In this document: positions 15,846 through 24,791 of the stretch, one piece after another
Layout of the letters: each line of letters opens with the position of its first letter
Position numbering within the stretch: the first letter of the stretch is position 1
DNA from: UBA9676 sp036522155
Lineage (GTDB): Bacteria; Actinomycetota; Actinomycetes; Streptosporangiales; Streptosporangiaceae
Direction of reading: 5' to 3'
Assembly: GCA_036522155.1 (NCBI GenBank)
Contig: DATDGI010000376.1
Span: forward strand, 1-55,998
DNA: 55,998 nt
Notes under the pieces: generated by a model
What the model was told of the DNA's origin: nothing
The model's input: only the letters and a program-made list of their open reading frames with translations
Database searches by the model: none
Position numbers and translations under genes: made by a program

Positions 15846-16688
15846 TCAGGTCTTGAGGATGTTGACGGCGCGGGCGATGACCAGCGCGCCGACGGACAGT
15901 GAGACGGCGGACTGGACGAGCATGGTCAGCTTCGCCCATCTGGCCAGCGGCATCACGTCGGTGGGGCTGAACGCGGTCGCGTTGGTGAACGACATGTACA
16001 GGTAGTCCACGAACTGCGGCTCCCAGTCCGCCGGGGCCAGCTGGGGTGACGACATCTGCGGGAACAGCAGGTCCGGGTGCCGCGCCGTGCCCATGGCCCG
16101 GTGGACCGGGCCGCCGCGGTCGAACTCCCAGTACCACAGCGCGAAGGCGATCACGTTGGTCGCCCACACCGAGGCGCCGGTGGCGAGCAGCACCCCGGCG
16201 GCGTTGCCGGCCTGGCCGGTCAGGATCGCCCGGATGAGCAGCACGGCCGAGGCCGCGTTGGCGACCGTGATCAGCAGGATGAGCGCGATGCTGGCGGCCC
16301 GCACGGTCGGCCCGCGCCGTTCGATCCGCACCGGGTTGGCGATGCTCAGACCGACCAGCAGGGCTGCCTCCAGGGCCGGCAGCAGCGCGCGGGGCAGCGG
16401 GGTGGTCAGGTGCGACGGCAGCAGGAACTGCAAGACGATGGCCGCGAGCACGCTGAGGCTGACCGGCCACCGGCGCTCGCCCCGCGTCCTGCGCAGCCAG
16501 GCGGGGACGGGCACGCCGTGGCCGTAGCTCACCGCCAACTGCTCGAACCGGTGCAGCCACAGCTGCCACGGGTCCATGCCGTGCCTGCCGGGCCATTCCT
16601 CGCCCGGCACTGGCGTCGGCGCGCCCGGCTCCGGCTGGCCCGCCGGGCCCTCCGGCCCGGCCGCGCCCGGCTGCCCTGGCTCAGTCAT
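15846..16688 (-). CDS. Membrane protein with channel-like C-terminal half
   Basis: The product (280 residues from ATG 16688; GTG 16715 is an alternative) has a Pro/Gly/Glu-rich cytoplasmic head, then paired helices at about 75-130 and 150-195. A final re-entrant-like segment around YLYMSFTNATAFSPTDVMPL is followed by a long helix. This layout recalls two-helix cation channels and DUF1345 proteins, but the K+ filter TVGYG is replaced by NATAFS, so potassium selectivity is not supported. The function is unknown. It converges with the TIG-domain membrane protein. Confidence 0.7.
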   Translation of the reverse strand: MTEPGQPGAAGPEGPAGQPEPGAPTPVPGEEWPGRHGMDPWQLWLHRFEQLAVSYGHGVPVPAWLRRTRGERRWPVSLSVLAAIVLQFLLPSHLTTPLPRALLPALEAALLVGLSIANPVRIERRGPTVRAASIALILLITVANAASAVLLIRAILTGQAGNAAGVLLATGASVWATNVIAFALWYWEFDRGGPVHRAMGTARHPDLLFPQMSSPQLAPADWEPQFVDYLYMSFTNATAFSPTDVMPLARWAKLTMLVQSAVSLSVGALVIARAVNILKT

Positions 16689-16753
16689 GCGTCCGATCTT
16701 GTCACCCCGGCTCAATCCGGGCAGCGGTAGGCATCCTCCCGGCCCGGTCCGGG

Positions 16754-17749
16754 ATGAGAGACGATGGCAGGGTGTCCGGTGATGATCTGCTGCGCGCAGC
16801 GGCTGACGAACTGTATGCGGGTGACTTGGACGTTTTTACCGAACGGCGCAAGGCGCTGGCCGCGGAGGCCCGCGCGGCCGGGGAGACCGAGGTGGCCAGC
16901 CAGATCGCTGGCCTGCGCAAGCCGACCCGGTCGGCCTGGACGGTGAACCGGCTGGTCCGCGCCGACCCCAGCGTGCCCGGGCGGCTGTCTTCGCTGGCTG
17001 ACGACTTGCGGGCGGCCGAGGCGGCGCTGGACGGGCAGCGGATCCGCGAGCTGTCGCAGGCGCGCCGTGAACTGGTCGATGCGCTGGTCCGCCAGGCGCT
17101 GGGCATGACGGGGGAGTCCGCGCCATCGGCGGCGCTGGCCGAAGAGGTGACCGTGATCTTCGGCGCGGCCCTGGCCGACCCGCAGGTGGCGTCGCAACTG
17201 GCGGCCGGGACCCTGGTGCGCGCGGAGCAGCGGGCCGGTTTCGAGGCGGCCGGGATCCCGGCCCTGGCCCTGGTGCCGGACCCAGCCCCGCGCCCGGCCA
17301 GGAAGGCACCGGTGACTCCAGCGGCCAGCGGGACGGGCACGAACCCGACGGTGGCTCAGACCGCCACCCGGGTCGCCAGGCCGGCCCGGGCGGCGGACGG
17401 GGAGGCGAAGGCGGAAGCGACGGCCGCCGCCGAGGCGAAAGCCCAGGCCAGGGCCGAAGCGGCCGCGGCTGCCGCGGAAGCCAAGGCGCGGGCGGCAGCG
17501 GCCGCGGCGGCCGAGGCGGAACGCGAGCAACGGCGGGCCCTCGCCGAGGCCGAGCAGGCCGCCGCCGACGCCAGCCGGGCCGTGCGCGCGGCCGCCTCGG
17601 CCGTGCACGAGCAGCAGGCCGCGGTCCGGCGGATCGAGGAGCAACTCACCGAGGCCCGGGAGGCGCTGGCCGAGGCGCGGATCGAGGCCCGCCAGGCCGA
17701 GAACGCCCAGCGCCGGGCGCAGCAGACCCTCGACCGGCTGCGCCGCTAG
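16754..17749 (+). CDS. Ala-rich coiled-coil protein, actinobacterial
   Basis: The 331-residue protein has a compact N-terminal domain (about 8-165), with LRKPTRSAWTVNRLVRADP as its most distinctive block. A linker and an Ala/Glu/Arg-rich coiled coil (about 215-331) follow, where heptads run almost unbroken. Proteins with this arrangement are widespread in actinomycetes and are annotated only as hypothetical. GTG 16772 is an alternative start. The long coil suggests self-assembly or a scaffold role. No signal peptide or membrane helix is seen. Confidence 0.8.
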   Translation: MRDDGRVSGDDLLRAAADELYAGDLDVFTERRKALAAEARAAGETEVASQIAGLRKPTRSAWTVNRLVRADPSVPGRLSSLADDLRAAEAALDGQRIRELSQARRELVDALVRQALGMTGESAPSAALAEEVTVIFGAALADPQVASQLAAGTLVRAEQRAGFEAAGIPALALVPDPAPRPARKAPVTPAASGTGTNPTVAQTATRVARPARAADGEAKAEATAAAEAKAQARAEAAAAAAEAKARAAAAAAAEAEREQRRALAEAEQAAADASRAVRAAASAVHEQQAAVRRIEEQLTEAREALAEARIEARQAENAQRRAQQTLDRLRR

Positions 17750-17871
17750 GCCGGCCGCCCTGACCGCGGCCTACGGCCGGGCCGCCCGGGACCGAACCGG
17801 TTTAGAAGCCGCAACCCGTGGCAGAGTAAGGCAGCCGCGCCAGCGACGGCGCGCCCCTGCCAGGAGGCCAC

Positions 17872-18057
17872 GTGCTAGCGATCATCGCCGCCATCGTCTT
17901 CTTCATCGCGTTCCTGCTGGACGCGACCGGCACGGCGACCAGCAACGTCTTCGCCCCCGCGAGCCTCCTTTTCATCGGGCTGATCTGCCTGGCGCTGCAC
18001 ATCGCGGGGATCGGCACCGGCTGGAACATCACCACCGCCCGCCGCCGCCGTCGCTGA
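17872..18057 (+). CDS. Small two-helix membrane protein
   Basis: Starting at GTG 17872 after a strong AGGAGG site, the 61-residue product consists of two hydrophobic helices (LAIIAAIVFFIAFLL and LLFIGLICLALHIAGIG) around an Asn/Thr-containing turn, and ends in five arginines. Similar short proteins are common in actinomycetes, with no assigned role. The whole gene lies antisense to the 3' end of the TPR gene (17875-18747). The better ribosome binding site and family-like sequence favour this one as real. Confidence 0.7.
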   Translation: MLAIIAAIVFFIAFLLDATGTATSNVFAPASLLFIGLICLALHIAGIGTGWNITTARRRRR

Positions 18058-18747
18058 CCCGCGCTCGATCAGCCCCTGCAGCCGCTGAAGTTCCCGGCGG
18101 GGCCAGACCGCGGTCAGTTCCCAGCCGTGAGCCTCGGCATGGTCGATGATGTGCCGCCAGCACGCGGCGGCCTCGTCCAGCCGTCCCTCCCGCTCCAGCA
18201 GGAAGGCACTGTGGTAGTCCGGGCTGAGGATGTCCGGGTCGAGTTCCTGCGCGTGCCGCCAGTCGGCGAGAGCGCCTTCGGTGTCGCCGCGGGCCTCCTT
18301 GACCGAACCCCGGGCCATGATCAGAGCCCAGTCATCGGGGTCGCGTTCGAGCCCGGTGCCGATGAGCCCGGCCGCTGCGGCGAAGTCCCGCGCGGACAGG
18401 TGGGCGGACACCAGGAACCGGAGTTCGCGCAGATCGCCGGGGGAGGCGGCCACCCGTTCTGTGTAAAGGTCGATGGCGGTCTCCGGCTCGGCGAGCGACG
18501 CCTTCGCGCCGATCCACTGCAGCCGCACCTGGTCCTCGGCCGGGTCGAGCGCGATGGAGCGCTCGTACTGCTCGATCGCGTGCCTGATGGTGATCCGGCC
18601 GTGGCATTCCAGCAGGTACCCGTACTGCTTGAGCAGGTGCGCGGTCGGCTGCTCCGCGATGGCCTGCTCGAATAGCGGCCTGGCGGCCAGGTAGTCGTCC
18701 AGTTCGCCGAGGGCCTCGTACCGCTCAAGCAGCTCGTCTTTGTCCAT
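17875..18747 (-). CDS. TPR-repeat protein
   Basis: From ATG 18747 (GAGGAGAGG upstream) the product reads as tandem TPR helices: YEALGELDDYLAARPLFEQA, then IRHAIEQYERSIALDPAE, AIDLYTERVAASPGD and ALADWRHAQELDPD, covering about residues 8-225. TPR proteins are protein-binding scaffolds. The last 60 or so residues are low-complexity (Ala/Gly/Asp/Arg) and lie entirely opposite the small membrane protein gene. The true C-terminal tail is therefore doubtful, although no earlier stop exists in frame. A longer upstream start (18900) is not supported. Confidence 0.75.
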   Translation of the reverse strand: MDKDELLERYEALGELDDYLAARPLFEQAIAEQPTAHLLKQYGYLLECHGRITIRHAIEQYERSIALDPAEDQVRLQWIGAKASLAEPETAIDLYTERVAASPGDLRELRFLVSAHLSARDFAAAAGLIGTGLERDPDDWALIMARGSVKEARGDTEGALADWRHAQELDPDILSPDYHSAFLLEREGRLDEAAACWRHIIDHAEAHGWELTAVWPRRELQRLQGLIERGSATAAAGGGDVPAGADPRDVQRQADQPDEKEARGGEDVAGRRAGRVQQERDEEDDGGDDR

Positions 18748-19092
18748 GCCGATCACACCTCTCCTCGCTGGCAGGTGACTGGGGATACGGACAGGCGCCA
18801 GGCGCGGGCATGCGGATGCAGCGCGCGGTGGGATTCCCGGCGTCTGGAGTGATGATGGGCCGGACAGGAACCGGCGAGCGGACCCGGATTGTGGAAGCAA
18901 ACCAAACCGGCGCAGGTCACGCAGCTACTGGGTGGCCTCGCCTTATCCGGGGCGGCTAGGTTCTAACGGCCGTTCCTCTCGTCCGTCCGGCTCGGCTACC
19001 ACGCTAACTCGCCCATCGGGCCCGCACCAGTGCTGCGGCAGCCCGGCACTATGGCCGGGACCGCCCGCAATGCGGTGCGTGAGGATGAGTTC
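18748..19092. other. Non-coding gap, divergent promoters
   Basis: This 345-base gap separates the TPR gene from the metallo-beta-lactamase gene. I found no convincing gene, repeat or RNA in it. Both flanking genes start away from it, so it must hold two promoters, but no clear -35/-10 pair stands out. Confidence 0.4.
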
Positions 19093-19826
19093 ATGAGGGT
19101 CCAGTTCGTGGGCAGCGGCGACGCCTTCGGAAGCGGCGGCCGCTGGCAAACCTGCATTCAGCTGACAACCCAGGGGCAGGTGCTGCTGGTGGACTGCGGT
19201 GCCACCAGCCTGGTGGCGCTGAAGGCGCAGGGGCTGGACCCAAACCTGGTGGGCGCGGTGGCGGTGACCCACTTGCATGGTGATCACTTTGGCGGGCTTC
19301 CCTTTCTCATTCTGGACGGCCAGTTCTCGCACCGGGCCGCCCCGCTGCTGGTGGCGGGCCCGCCGGGCATCCGGGCCCGGCTGGCCGAGGCGATGGAGAC
19401 CCTGTTCCCGGGTTCAAGCCGGGCGCGCCGCCGGTTCCCGGTGGAGGTGACCGAGCTGGCCGTGGACGGGAGCCCCACCGGCCTGGGCGCCGTGACCGTG
19501 CGCGGGTGGGAGGTGGTGCACGCCTGCGGCGCCCCGCCGCTGGCGCTGCGGGTCGAGGCCGGCGGGGTGAGTTTTGCCTACTCGGGGGACACCGAGTGGA
19601 CCCCAGCCCTGGCCGACGCGGCGCGGGGACGGACCCGTTCGCGGCCGAGGCCTATACCTTTGACCGCCCCATCCGCTACCACCTCGACTACCAGACGCTG
19701 CGCGCGCACCTCGGGGAAATCCGGGCCGGCCAGGTGGTGCTCACCCACATGTCGGCCGCGATGCTGGACCGGCTCGGCGACACCGGCCTGCCCGCCGCCC
19801 ACGACGGCCTGATCATCGACCTGTGA
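19093..19826 (+). pseudogene. Metallo-beta-lactamase fold hydrolase with a -1 frameshift
   Basis: The reading frame from ATG 19093 has the MBL signature: VDCGATSL, the metal motif HLHGDH (H60, H62, D64, H65), a GPPGIRARL block and the SGDTEWTP strand. At 19625-19628 the frame is lost. Adding one base to that run of four G leads into the expected ending (AEAYTFDRPIRYHLDY, then VVLTHMSAAMLDRL) and a stop at 19826, giving a normal length of about 245 residues. RNase Z-like and phosphodiesterase-like relatives exist; the substrate is unknown. It may be a pseudogene or a homopolymer sequencing error. The end overlaps the convergent gene by 14 bases. Confidence 0.85.
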
Positions 19827-20625
19827 CCGGGCCCCGCTGGTCACCATCGGGCGGGCCGTCGGCCACCAGCGCTGGCATGGCGCGCTGCGGGACCACCGCC
19901 TCCCCGGCCCAGCACAGGTCGAGCACGAGCGCGCCGTCCCGCCCGGCCAGCCGGGGCGGCCGCGGCCTCCGCACGCCAGCCCCGAACCGGCGCGGCTCGC
20001 AGTTGTAGAAACGCCCGCCGCCGTAGCTGATCCGGATCTCCTGGACCCCCGGCCGCTCCCCGGCCAGGCAGGCGCCCATCGGGGTGCCCAGGTCCGTGTC
20101 ACTGGTGACGGTGTGGGCGTTGCCCGCCACGACCAGGGTGCGGGTACCGGGCGGGGAAGCAGCCAGGACCCGCCGGGCCATCGCCTGGTCGCGCTGCGAC
20201 CAGCTCCAGTCCGCGCCGACGGTCCCGTCGAACAGGGCCAGATCCAGCGGGCCGGCCGCGGCGCGCTCGGCCAGCACGGCCAGGTGCCCGGCGCTGATGC
20301 GGCCATCCCCGGACCAGAACTCCCAGTGATCGTCGAGGGCTCGCTCGGCCAGGTCGCCGCCGGCCAGGAACGCCCCGATCACCGGCGCCAGATCCTCGGG
20401 CCATTCCAGCGCCAGCCGGGTCAGCCCGAACGCCTGTATGAGGGCCCAGATCAGTACCGGGTTCTCCCGGACGCCGTGGACCTCGCCGAGCAGCAGCAGG
20501 CCCGACTCGTCGAGGGACCGCCGCGCGGCCGCCTGCGCCGCGGGCTCGATCACCAGGCCCGGGTCGGCGATCTCGAACCCGGCGACCGCCTGCAGGAGCG
20601 CGGGAAGCGAGGAGACGGACGGCAC
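19813..20625 (-). CDS. EreA/ChaN/TIKI-superfamily protein
   Basis: This 270-residue protein has the two hallmark segments of the EreA/ChaN/TIKI fold: LLLLGEVHGVRENP (about 42-55) with the paired Glu and His, and TLVVAGNAHTVT (about 161-172) near the C-terminus. LALEWPEDLAPVIGAFL lies between them. Family members include erythromycin esterases, haem-binding ChaN and TIKI metalloproteases, so the name gives a fold, not a reaction. It lacks the long insertions of known esterases. It starts 18 bases after the MocR gene and may share its transcript. Confidence 0.75.
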   Translation of the reverse strand: MPSVSSLPALLQAVAGFEIADPGLVIEPAAQAAARRSLDESGLLLLGEVHGVRENPVLIWALIQAFGLTRLALEWPEDLAPVIGAFLAGGDLAERALDDHWEFWSGDGRISAGHLAVLAERAAAGPLDLALFDGTVGADWSWSQRDQAMARRVLAASPPGTRTLVVAGNAHTVTSDTDLGTPMGACLAGERPGVQEIRISYGGGRFYNCEPRRFGAGVRRPRPPRLAGRDGALVLDLCWAGEAVVPQRAMPALVADGPPDGDQRGPVTGR

Positions 20626-20643
20626 CGTCCCAGAATGGCACCG

Positions 20644-22080
20644 TTACCGGCGGGCCGGGGTGGCGGCGAGGTTCTCGGTGTGCGCCTCCCAGGCCGCGGC
20701 CAGACGCTCAACGGCCAGTTCCAGCGTGCCTGGCGGCTCGGCGAAGGAAATCCGCAGGTAGCGACGGTGCCGGCCGTCCACGCAGGCCGTGCTCCCCGCG
20801 GCCACGGCGACCCCGTGCCGGGCGGCGGCGTGGGCAAAGGCGTCGGCGCTGTCCAGCGGCAGTTCCGCCCACAGCGACAGACCGGCGTCCGGCGGCTGGA
20901 CCCGCCAGGCGGGGAGCTGCGCGGCCAGCAACGTGGTCAAGTGGTCGCGCCGGGCCGTGAGGGCGCCGCGGTGAGCGGCGAGCCAATCCGCGTCCACCGC
21001 GGCCAGCAGCTGCCCGGCGAGCGCCTGGCTGATCGCGGCGGTGGCCAGGTTGAGCGCGGCCTTGTGCACGAGCACCGCCGTCCGCAGCGGATCGTCGGCC
21101 CGGATCCAGCCGACCCGCAGCCCGCCCCACAGCAGCTTTGAGACCGAGCCGACCGCGATGACGCGGGTGCTGAGTGCCGCTAGCGGAGGCGCGGGCAGCG
21201 GGACGGCGCCGAGGAGGAGGTCCGCCAGCGACAGATCCTCGATCACGGTAACCCGCCCGGCGTCGGCGATGGCCGCGATGGACTGGCGCCGTACGGTCGT
21301 CATCACCGTGCCGGACGGGTTGTGCCCGGTCGGCATCAGGTAGGCCACCGTGCCCGCGGACCGGCCCGCCCGCTCGATCGCGCCCGGGTCGATGCCGGCC
21401 ACGTCAGCCGGCACCGCGACGATGGTGCGGCGGCTGCCGGCGAAGGCGCCCGCCAGCCCCGGGTAGGTCGGGCAGCTGGTGACCAGGGTGCCCGCATGCG
21501 GGTGCAGCGCCCGGCCGAGCAGCCACAGCGCCTCCTGCGCGCCTGCGGTGATGACCAGCTGGCCGGGCTCAGTCGGCAGCTGCTGGTGCTCGGTCAGATG
21601 CCGGGCGACCTCGGCCCGGAGCAGCCCAGCCCCGGCCGGGTCGAGCCCGTGCCCGTCCAGCGCGGCCCAGGCGGCGGCGGCGTCCACGGCCGGCAGGTGC
21701 CGCAGGTCACCCGGGCTGGAGACGGACAGGTCGATGGTCTCCCGGTCACCGGCCATCCGGCGCAGCAGCAGGGTCGCGACGCTGTCGGTGGCCGGCCGGG
21801 CGGCCCAGGACGGGCGGCCGACCACATAGGTGCCCGAGCCCTGGCGGCGGCGGACCACCCCGGCGGCGGCCAGATGCCCAAAACACGCCACCACCGTCCC
21901 CCGGGACACCCCGACCGTGGCCGCCAGGGTCCGCTCCGCGGGCACCCGGATGCCGGCCCGGAGCACCCGCCGGTCCACGGCATCCAGCAGCGCGCCCGCC
22001 AGCCGCTGATAGCGCGGACCGGGCCGCTCCCGCCAGCCGCCGAACACGACCTCAACCCACCACGAGAGATCCTGATCCAT
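20644..22080 (-). CDS. MocR-type GntR/aminotransferase regulator
   Basis: The 478-residue protein fuses an N-terminal GntR winged helix (about 20-90, with PAERTLAATVGVSRGTVVACF and RRRQGSGTYV) to a fold-type I aminotransferase domain (about 120-470). The PLP lysine lies in GSVSKLLWGGLRVGW near residue 315, and PTGHNPSGT is the PLP-binding Asn loop. MocR regulators use PLP as an effector and control pathways of vitamin B6, amino acids or GABA. It is divergent from the SCO6745-like/nitronate monooxygenase operon, which is the natural target. Confidence 0.92.
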   Translation of the reverse strand: MDQDLSWWVEVVFGGWRERPGPRYQRLAGALLDAVDRRVLRAGIRVPAERTLAATVGVSRGTVVACFGHLAAAGVVRRRQGSGTYVVGRPSWAARPATDSVATLLLRRMAGDRETIDLSVSSPGDLRHLPAVDAAAAWAALDGHGLDPAGAGLLRAEVARHLTEHQQLPTEPGQLVITAGAQEALWLLGRALHPHAGTLVTSCPTYPGLAGAFAGSRRTIVAVPADVAGIDPGAIERAGRSAGTVAYLMPTGHNPSGTVMTTVRRQSIAAIADAGRVTVIEDLSLADLLLGAVPLPAPPLAALSTRVIAVGSVSKLLWGGLRVGWIRADDPLRTAVLVHKAALNLATAAISQALAGQLLAAVDADWLAAHRGALTARRDHLTTLLAAQLPAWRVQPPDAGLSLWAELPLDSADAFAHAAARHGVAVAAGSTACVDGRHRRYLRISFAEPPGTLELAVERLAAAWEAHTENLAATPARR

Positions 22081-22084
22081 TTCT

Positions 22085-22092
22085 CAATATTG
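22085..22092. promoter_or_regulatory. Palindrome in the MocR divergent promoter
   Basis: CAATATTG (22085-22092) is an 8-bp palindrome in the only AT-rich patch between the divergent MocR and SCO6745-like genes, 5 bases from the MocR start. It is short and could occur by chance, but its place suits a -10 region or an operator. Confidence 0.25.
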
Positions 22093-22131
22093 GCACTTTC
22101 GCCGGTGGCCGACGGGCGGCAAGGTGGTTCC

Positions 22132-22992
22132 ATGGAACCCACCTCGACCTTGGCCCGCCGGCTCTGGGAGGCGGTCGAGCCGATCCACGCGGTCGTGTAC
22201 TTCGCGCCCGAGCCGGCCGAGGCGGCCCGCCGCGCCGGGCTCCGCGGCTTCTGGATGGGCTACTTCGCGGGCCGGGTGGCGCCGCTCGGGCCGGTGCCAC
22301 CGGAGGCGGTCGCCGCCATGGCCTACGGATTCGCCCCGGACATGGTGGCGCGGGCCATCCCGGACGCCTGGACGTTCGCCCAGCCCGCCGCCGTGGTGGC
22401 CGCCCGGCTCAGCGGTGCCGCCGAGGCCCTGCGGCAGCATCTCGATCAGCCCGCCGTCGCCAGCCTGGCCGAACTGTCCGGCCTGCTGTGGGAGGCGGTG
22501 GCCGGCTGCCGGTTCGACGGCCGCCCACTGGCCGCCGCCTGGTCGCAGGTCCCCCGCCCGGCGGACCCGGTCGCTTCGGCCTGGCTGGCCGCCACCGTGA
22601 TCCGTGAGCACCGGGGCGACGGCCATGTGCTGGCCGGGGTCGGCGCCGGGCTGCGCGGCATCGACGCGATGCTGACCCACGTGGCGACCGGGGCGATCAG
22701 CCGGGAGATGATCCAGCCCACCCGGGGCTGGGGCGACGACGACTGGCAGCAGTCGGAGGGTCGGCTCCAGGCCCGGGGGCTCCTTGGCCGGGACGGCCGG
22801 CTCACCAAGACCGGCGGCGCGCTCCGCCGGAGCATCGAGGATCTGACCGACCGGCTGGCCGCCGGGCCGGTGGAACGGCTCGGTGAGACCGGTGTCAGGC
22901 GGGCCATCGGCCTGGCCGCGCCGGTCAGCCGGCAGCTCATCGACGGCGGCCTCATCCCCGTGCCCAACCCGATCGGCGCGCCCCGGCCATGA
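22132..22992 (+). CDS. SCO6745 family protein
   Basis: From ATG 22132 the product has 286 residues and resembles the helical SCO6745 family of actinomycetes: LWEAVEPIHAVVYFAPE near the start, a GFWMGYFAGRVAPLG block (about 39-53), and a winged-helix-like C-terminal part (GWGDDDWQQSEGRLQARGLL). The middle and C-terminal parts look like a MarR-type helix-turn-helix, but DNA binding is not proven for the family. The stop overlaps the nitronate monooxygenase start (ATGA), so the two are coupled. The divergent MocR gene probably regulates them. Confidence 0.85.
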   Translation: MEPTSTLARRLWEAVEPIHAVVYFAPEPAEAARRAGLRGFWMGYFAGRVAPLGPVPPEAVAAMAYGFAPDMVARAIPDAWTFAQPAAVVAARLSGAAEALRQHLDQPAVASLAELSGLLWEAVAGCRFDGRPLAAAWSQVPRPADPVASAWLAATVIREHRGDGHVLAGVGAGLRGIDAMLTHVATGAISREMIQPTRGWGDDDWQQSEGRLQARGLLGRDGRLTKTGGALRRSIEDLTDRLAAGPVERLGETGVRRAIGLAAPVSRQLIDGGLIPVPNPIGAPRP

Positions 22993-24029
22993 CCAGGCAG
23001 CTGATTCCTGATCCGCTCGGGCGGCTGCTGCGGCGGCCGGTGGTGGTGGCGCCGATGGCGGGCGGGCCGGCCACCCCGGCGCTGGTCGCGGCGGCCGCGG
23101 AGGCGGGCGCGCTGGGATTCCTGGCCGCCGGCTACCAGACCGCCGAGGTGATGCGGGCGGGCATCGCCTCGGTACGGGGGGCCAGCGGCGGCCCGTTCGG
23201 CGTCAACCTGTTCGTCCCGGGCGGCCCGGCGGCCGACCCCGCGGAGACGGCCAGGTATGTGGGCTCGCTGAGCGGCGACGCCGCCCGGGCCGGGGCCGCG
23301 CTGGCCGAGCCGGCCTGGGACGACGATGGGTGGGCGGCGAAACTGGACGCGCTGCTGGCCGACCCGCCGCCGGTCGTCAGCTTCACCTTCGGCTGCCCGG
23401 ACACCGACGTGCTCGGCGCCTTCCGGCGGGCGGGCTCGGTCACCGTGGTCACCGTCACCAGCCCGGCGGAGGCGCGGCTGGCCGCCGCGGCCGGGGTCGG
23501 CTGCCTGTGCGTCCAGGGGACGGAAGCAGGCGCGCACCAGGGGACGTTCAGCAACGACGGGCCGGCCGGCGGCGGGACGGCACTGCTCCCGCTCATCGGC
23601 CAGGTTGCCCGGGTCACCGATGTCCCGCTGATCGCGGCGGGGGGCATCATGAACGCGGCCGGGGCCGCGGCGGCGCTGGCCGCGGGCGCGGCGGCCGTCC
23701 AGTGCGGGACCGCGTTCCTGCGCTGCCCGGAGAGCGGCGCGCACCCGGTGCACAAGGCGGTCCTGGTCAGCGGCCAGTTCACCGGCACCACGCTGACCCG
23801 TGCGTTCAGCGGCCGGCCCGCGCGAGGCCTGGTCAACCAGTTCATCCGCGACCACCCGGATGCGCCGGCCGCCTACCCCGAGATCAACAACGCCACCCGG
23901 CCGTTGCGCGCCGCGGCCGCGCAGCAAGGTGACGCCGACCGGATGAGCCTGTGGGCAGGCACCGGCTTCGGCCAGGCCACCGACCGCCCCGCAGCCGAGA
24001 TCATCGACCTGCTGGATCCGGGACGCTGA
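22989..24029 (+). CDS. Nitronate monooxygenase family flavoprotein
   Basis: The 346-residue TIM-barrel protein shows VVVAPMAGG at the first strand, GVNLFVPGG (about 66-74), VQGTEAGAHQG (about 178-188) and the FMN phosphate-binding AAGGIMNAAGAAAALAAGA (about 217-235), as in class I nitronate monooxygenases and 2-nitropropane dioxygenase-like proteins. These FMN enzymes oxidise toxic alkyl nitronates such as propionate-3-nitronate. The EAGAHQG block supplies the His proposed as catalytic base. It is coupled to the SCO6745-like gene. The nitric oxide genes are 20 kb away, so no link is claimed. Confidence 0.9.
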   Translation: MTRQLIPDPLGRLLRRPVVVAPMAGGPATPALVAAAAEAGALGFLAAGYQTAEVMRAGIASVRGASGGPFGVNLFVPGGPAADPAETARYVGSLSGDAARAGAALAEPAWDDDGWAAKLDALLADPPPVVSFTFGCPDTDVLGAFRRAGSVTVVTVTSPAEARLAAAAGVGCLCVQGTEAGAHQGTFSNDGPAGGGTALLPLIGQVARVTDVPLIAAGGIMNAAGAAAALAAGAAAVQCGTAFLRCPESGAHPVHKAVLVSGQFTGTTLTRAFSGRPARGLVNQFIRDHPDAPAAYPEINNATRPLRAAAAQQGDADRMSLWAGTGFGQATDRPAAEIIDLLDPGR

Positions 24030-24074
24030 GCCGGCGGTCAGCGCCGCTCAGCCAGGCGAAGGAGAGATGGAGCG

Positions 24075-24782
24075 ATGGAGCAGCATGAGTTGCAGCGCCG
24101 GTTCGCCGGGCTGACCACGGCCCACCTGGCTGATGCCTGCCTGCGTGCGCACATACCGGTGCGCTGCGCGCCGTGGCCGATGAACGCGGCCGTGCCAGGC
24201 AGCCGGGTGGCCGGCCGGGTGCTGCCGGCCCGGCATGCCGGCAGCGTCGACATCTTCCTGGAGGCGATCGACGGCGCCGAGCCGGGCGATGTGCTTGTCG
24301 TGGACAACGGCGGGCGGGCCGACGAGGCGTGCGTCGGCGACCTGGTGGTGCTTGAGGCACAGGCCGCGGGCCTGGCCGGCATTGTGATCTGGGGGCTGCA
24401 TCGCGACAGCGCGGACATCCAGGCGATCGGGCTGCCGGTCTTCAGCCTGGGCACCCTCCCAACCGGCCCGCTGCGGCTGGATCCCCGGCCTGAAGGGGCG
24501 CTGGCTTCGGCCACGGTGGGGGAGTGGACGGTCGACCACGGCGACCTGGTCCTGGGTGATGACGACGGCGTGCTCTTCCTGCCCGCCGCCCGCGCGGGGG
24601 AGATCCTGGGGCTGGCGGAGACGATCCGCGATACCGAGCGGGCACAGGCCGCGCGGATCCGGGCCGGTGAGCCGCTGCGGAGCCAGCTGGGGTTCAGCGG
24701 CTACCTGGCCGAGCGCCGGCTGGCGCCCGCGCCGACCTTCCGGGAGTACCTGCGCCGCGTCGGCGGCGCCATCGAGGAATGA
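24075..24782 (+). CDS. RraA/HMG-aldolase family protein
   Basis: This 235-residue protein matches the RraA-like family, which includes 4-hydroxy-4-methyl-2-oxoglutarate aldolase. The core signature is DNGGRADEACVGDLVVL (about 76-92), then GIVIWGLHRDSADI, where the Gly-rich loop and the Arg-Asp pair bind substrate and divalent metal. The family is about 160-230 residues; the extra C-terminal helix (about 185-235) is seen in longer members. A GAAGGAGAG sequence precedes the ATG. It follows the nitronate monooxygenase gene by 45 bases and may be in the same operon. Confidence 0.85.
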   Translation: MEQHELQRRFAGLTTAHLADACLRAHIPVRCAPWPMNAAVPGSRVAGRVLPARHAGSVDIFLEAIDGAEPGDVLVVDNGGRADEACVGDLVVLEAQAAGLAGIVIWGLHRDSADIQAIGLPVFSLGTLPTGPLRLDPRPEGALASATVGEWTVDHGDLVLGDDDGVLFLPAARAGEILGLAETIRDTERAQAARIRAGEPLRSQLGFSGYLAERRLAPAPTFREYLRRVGGAIEE

Positions 24783-24791
24783 CCCCGTGCG

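Noticed and set aside
22989..24029. Link of the nitronate monooxygenase to the nitric oxide genes
   Set aside because: The genes are 20 kb apart, in a separate operon with a MocR regulator, and share no regulatory element.
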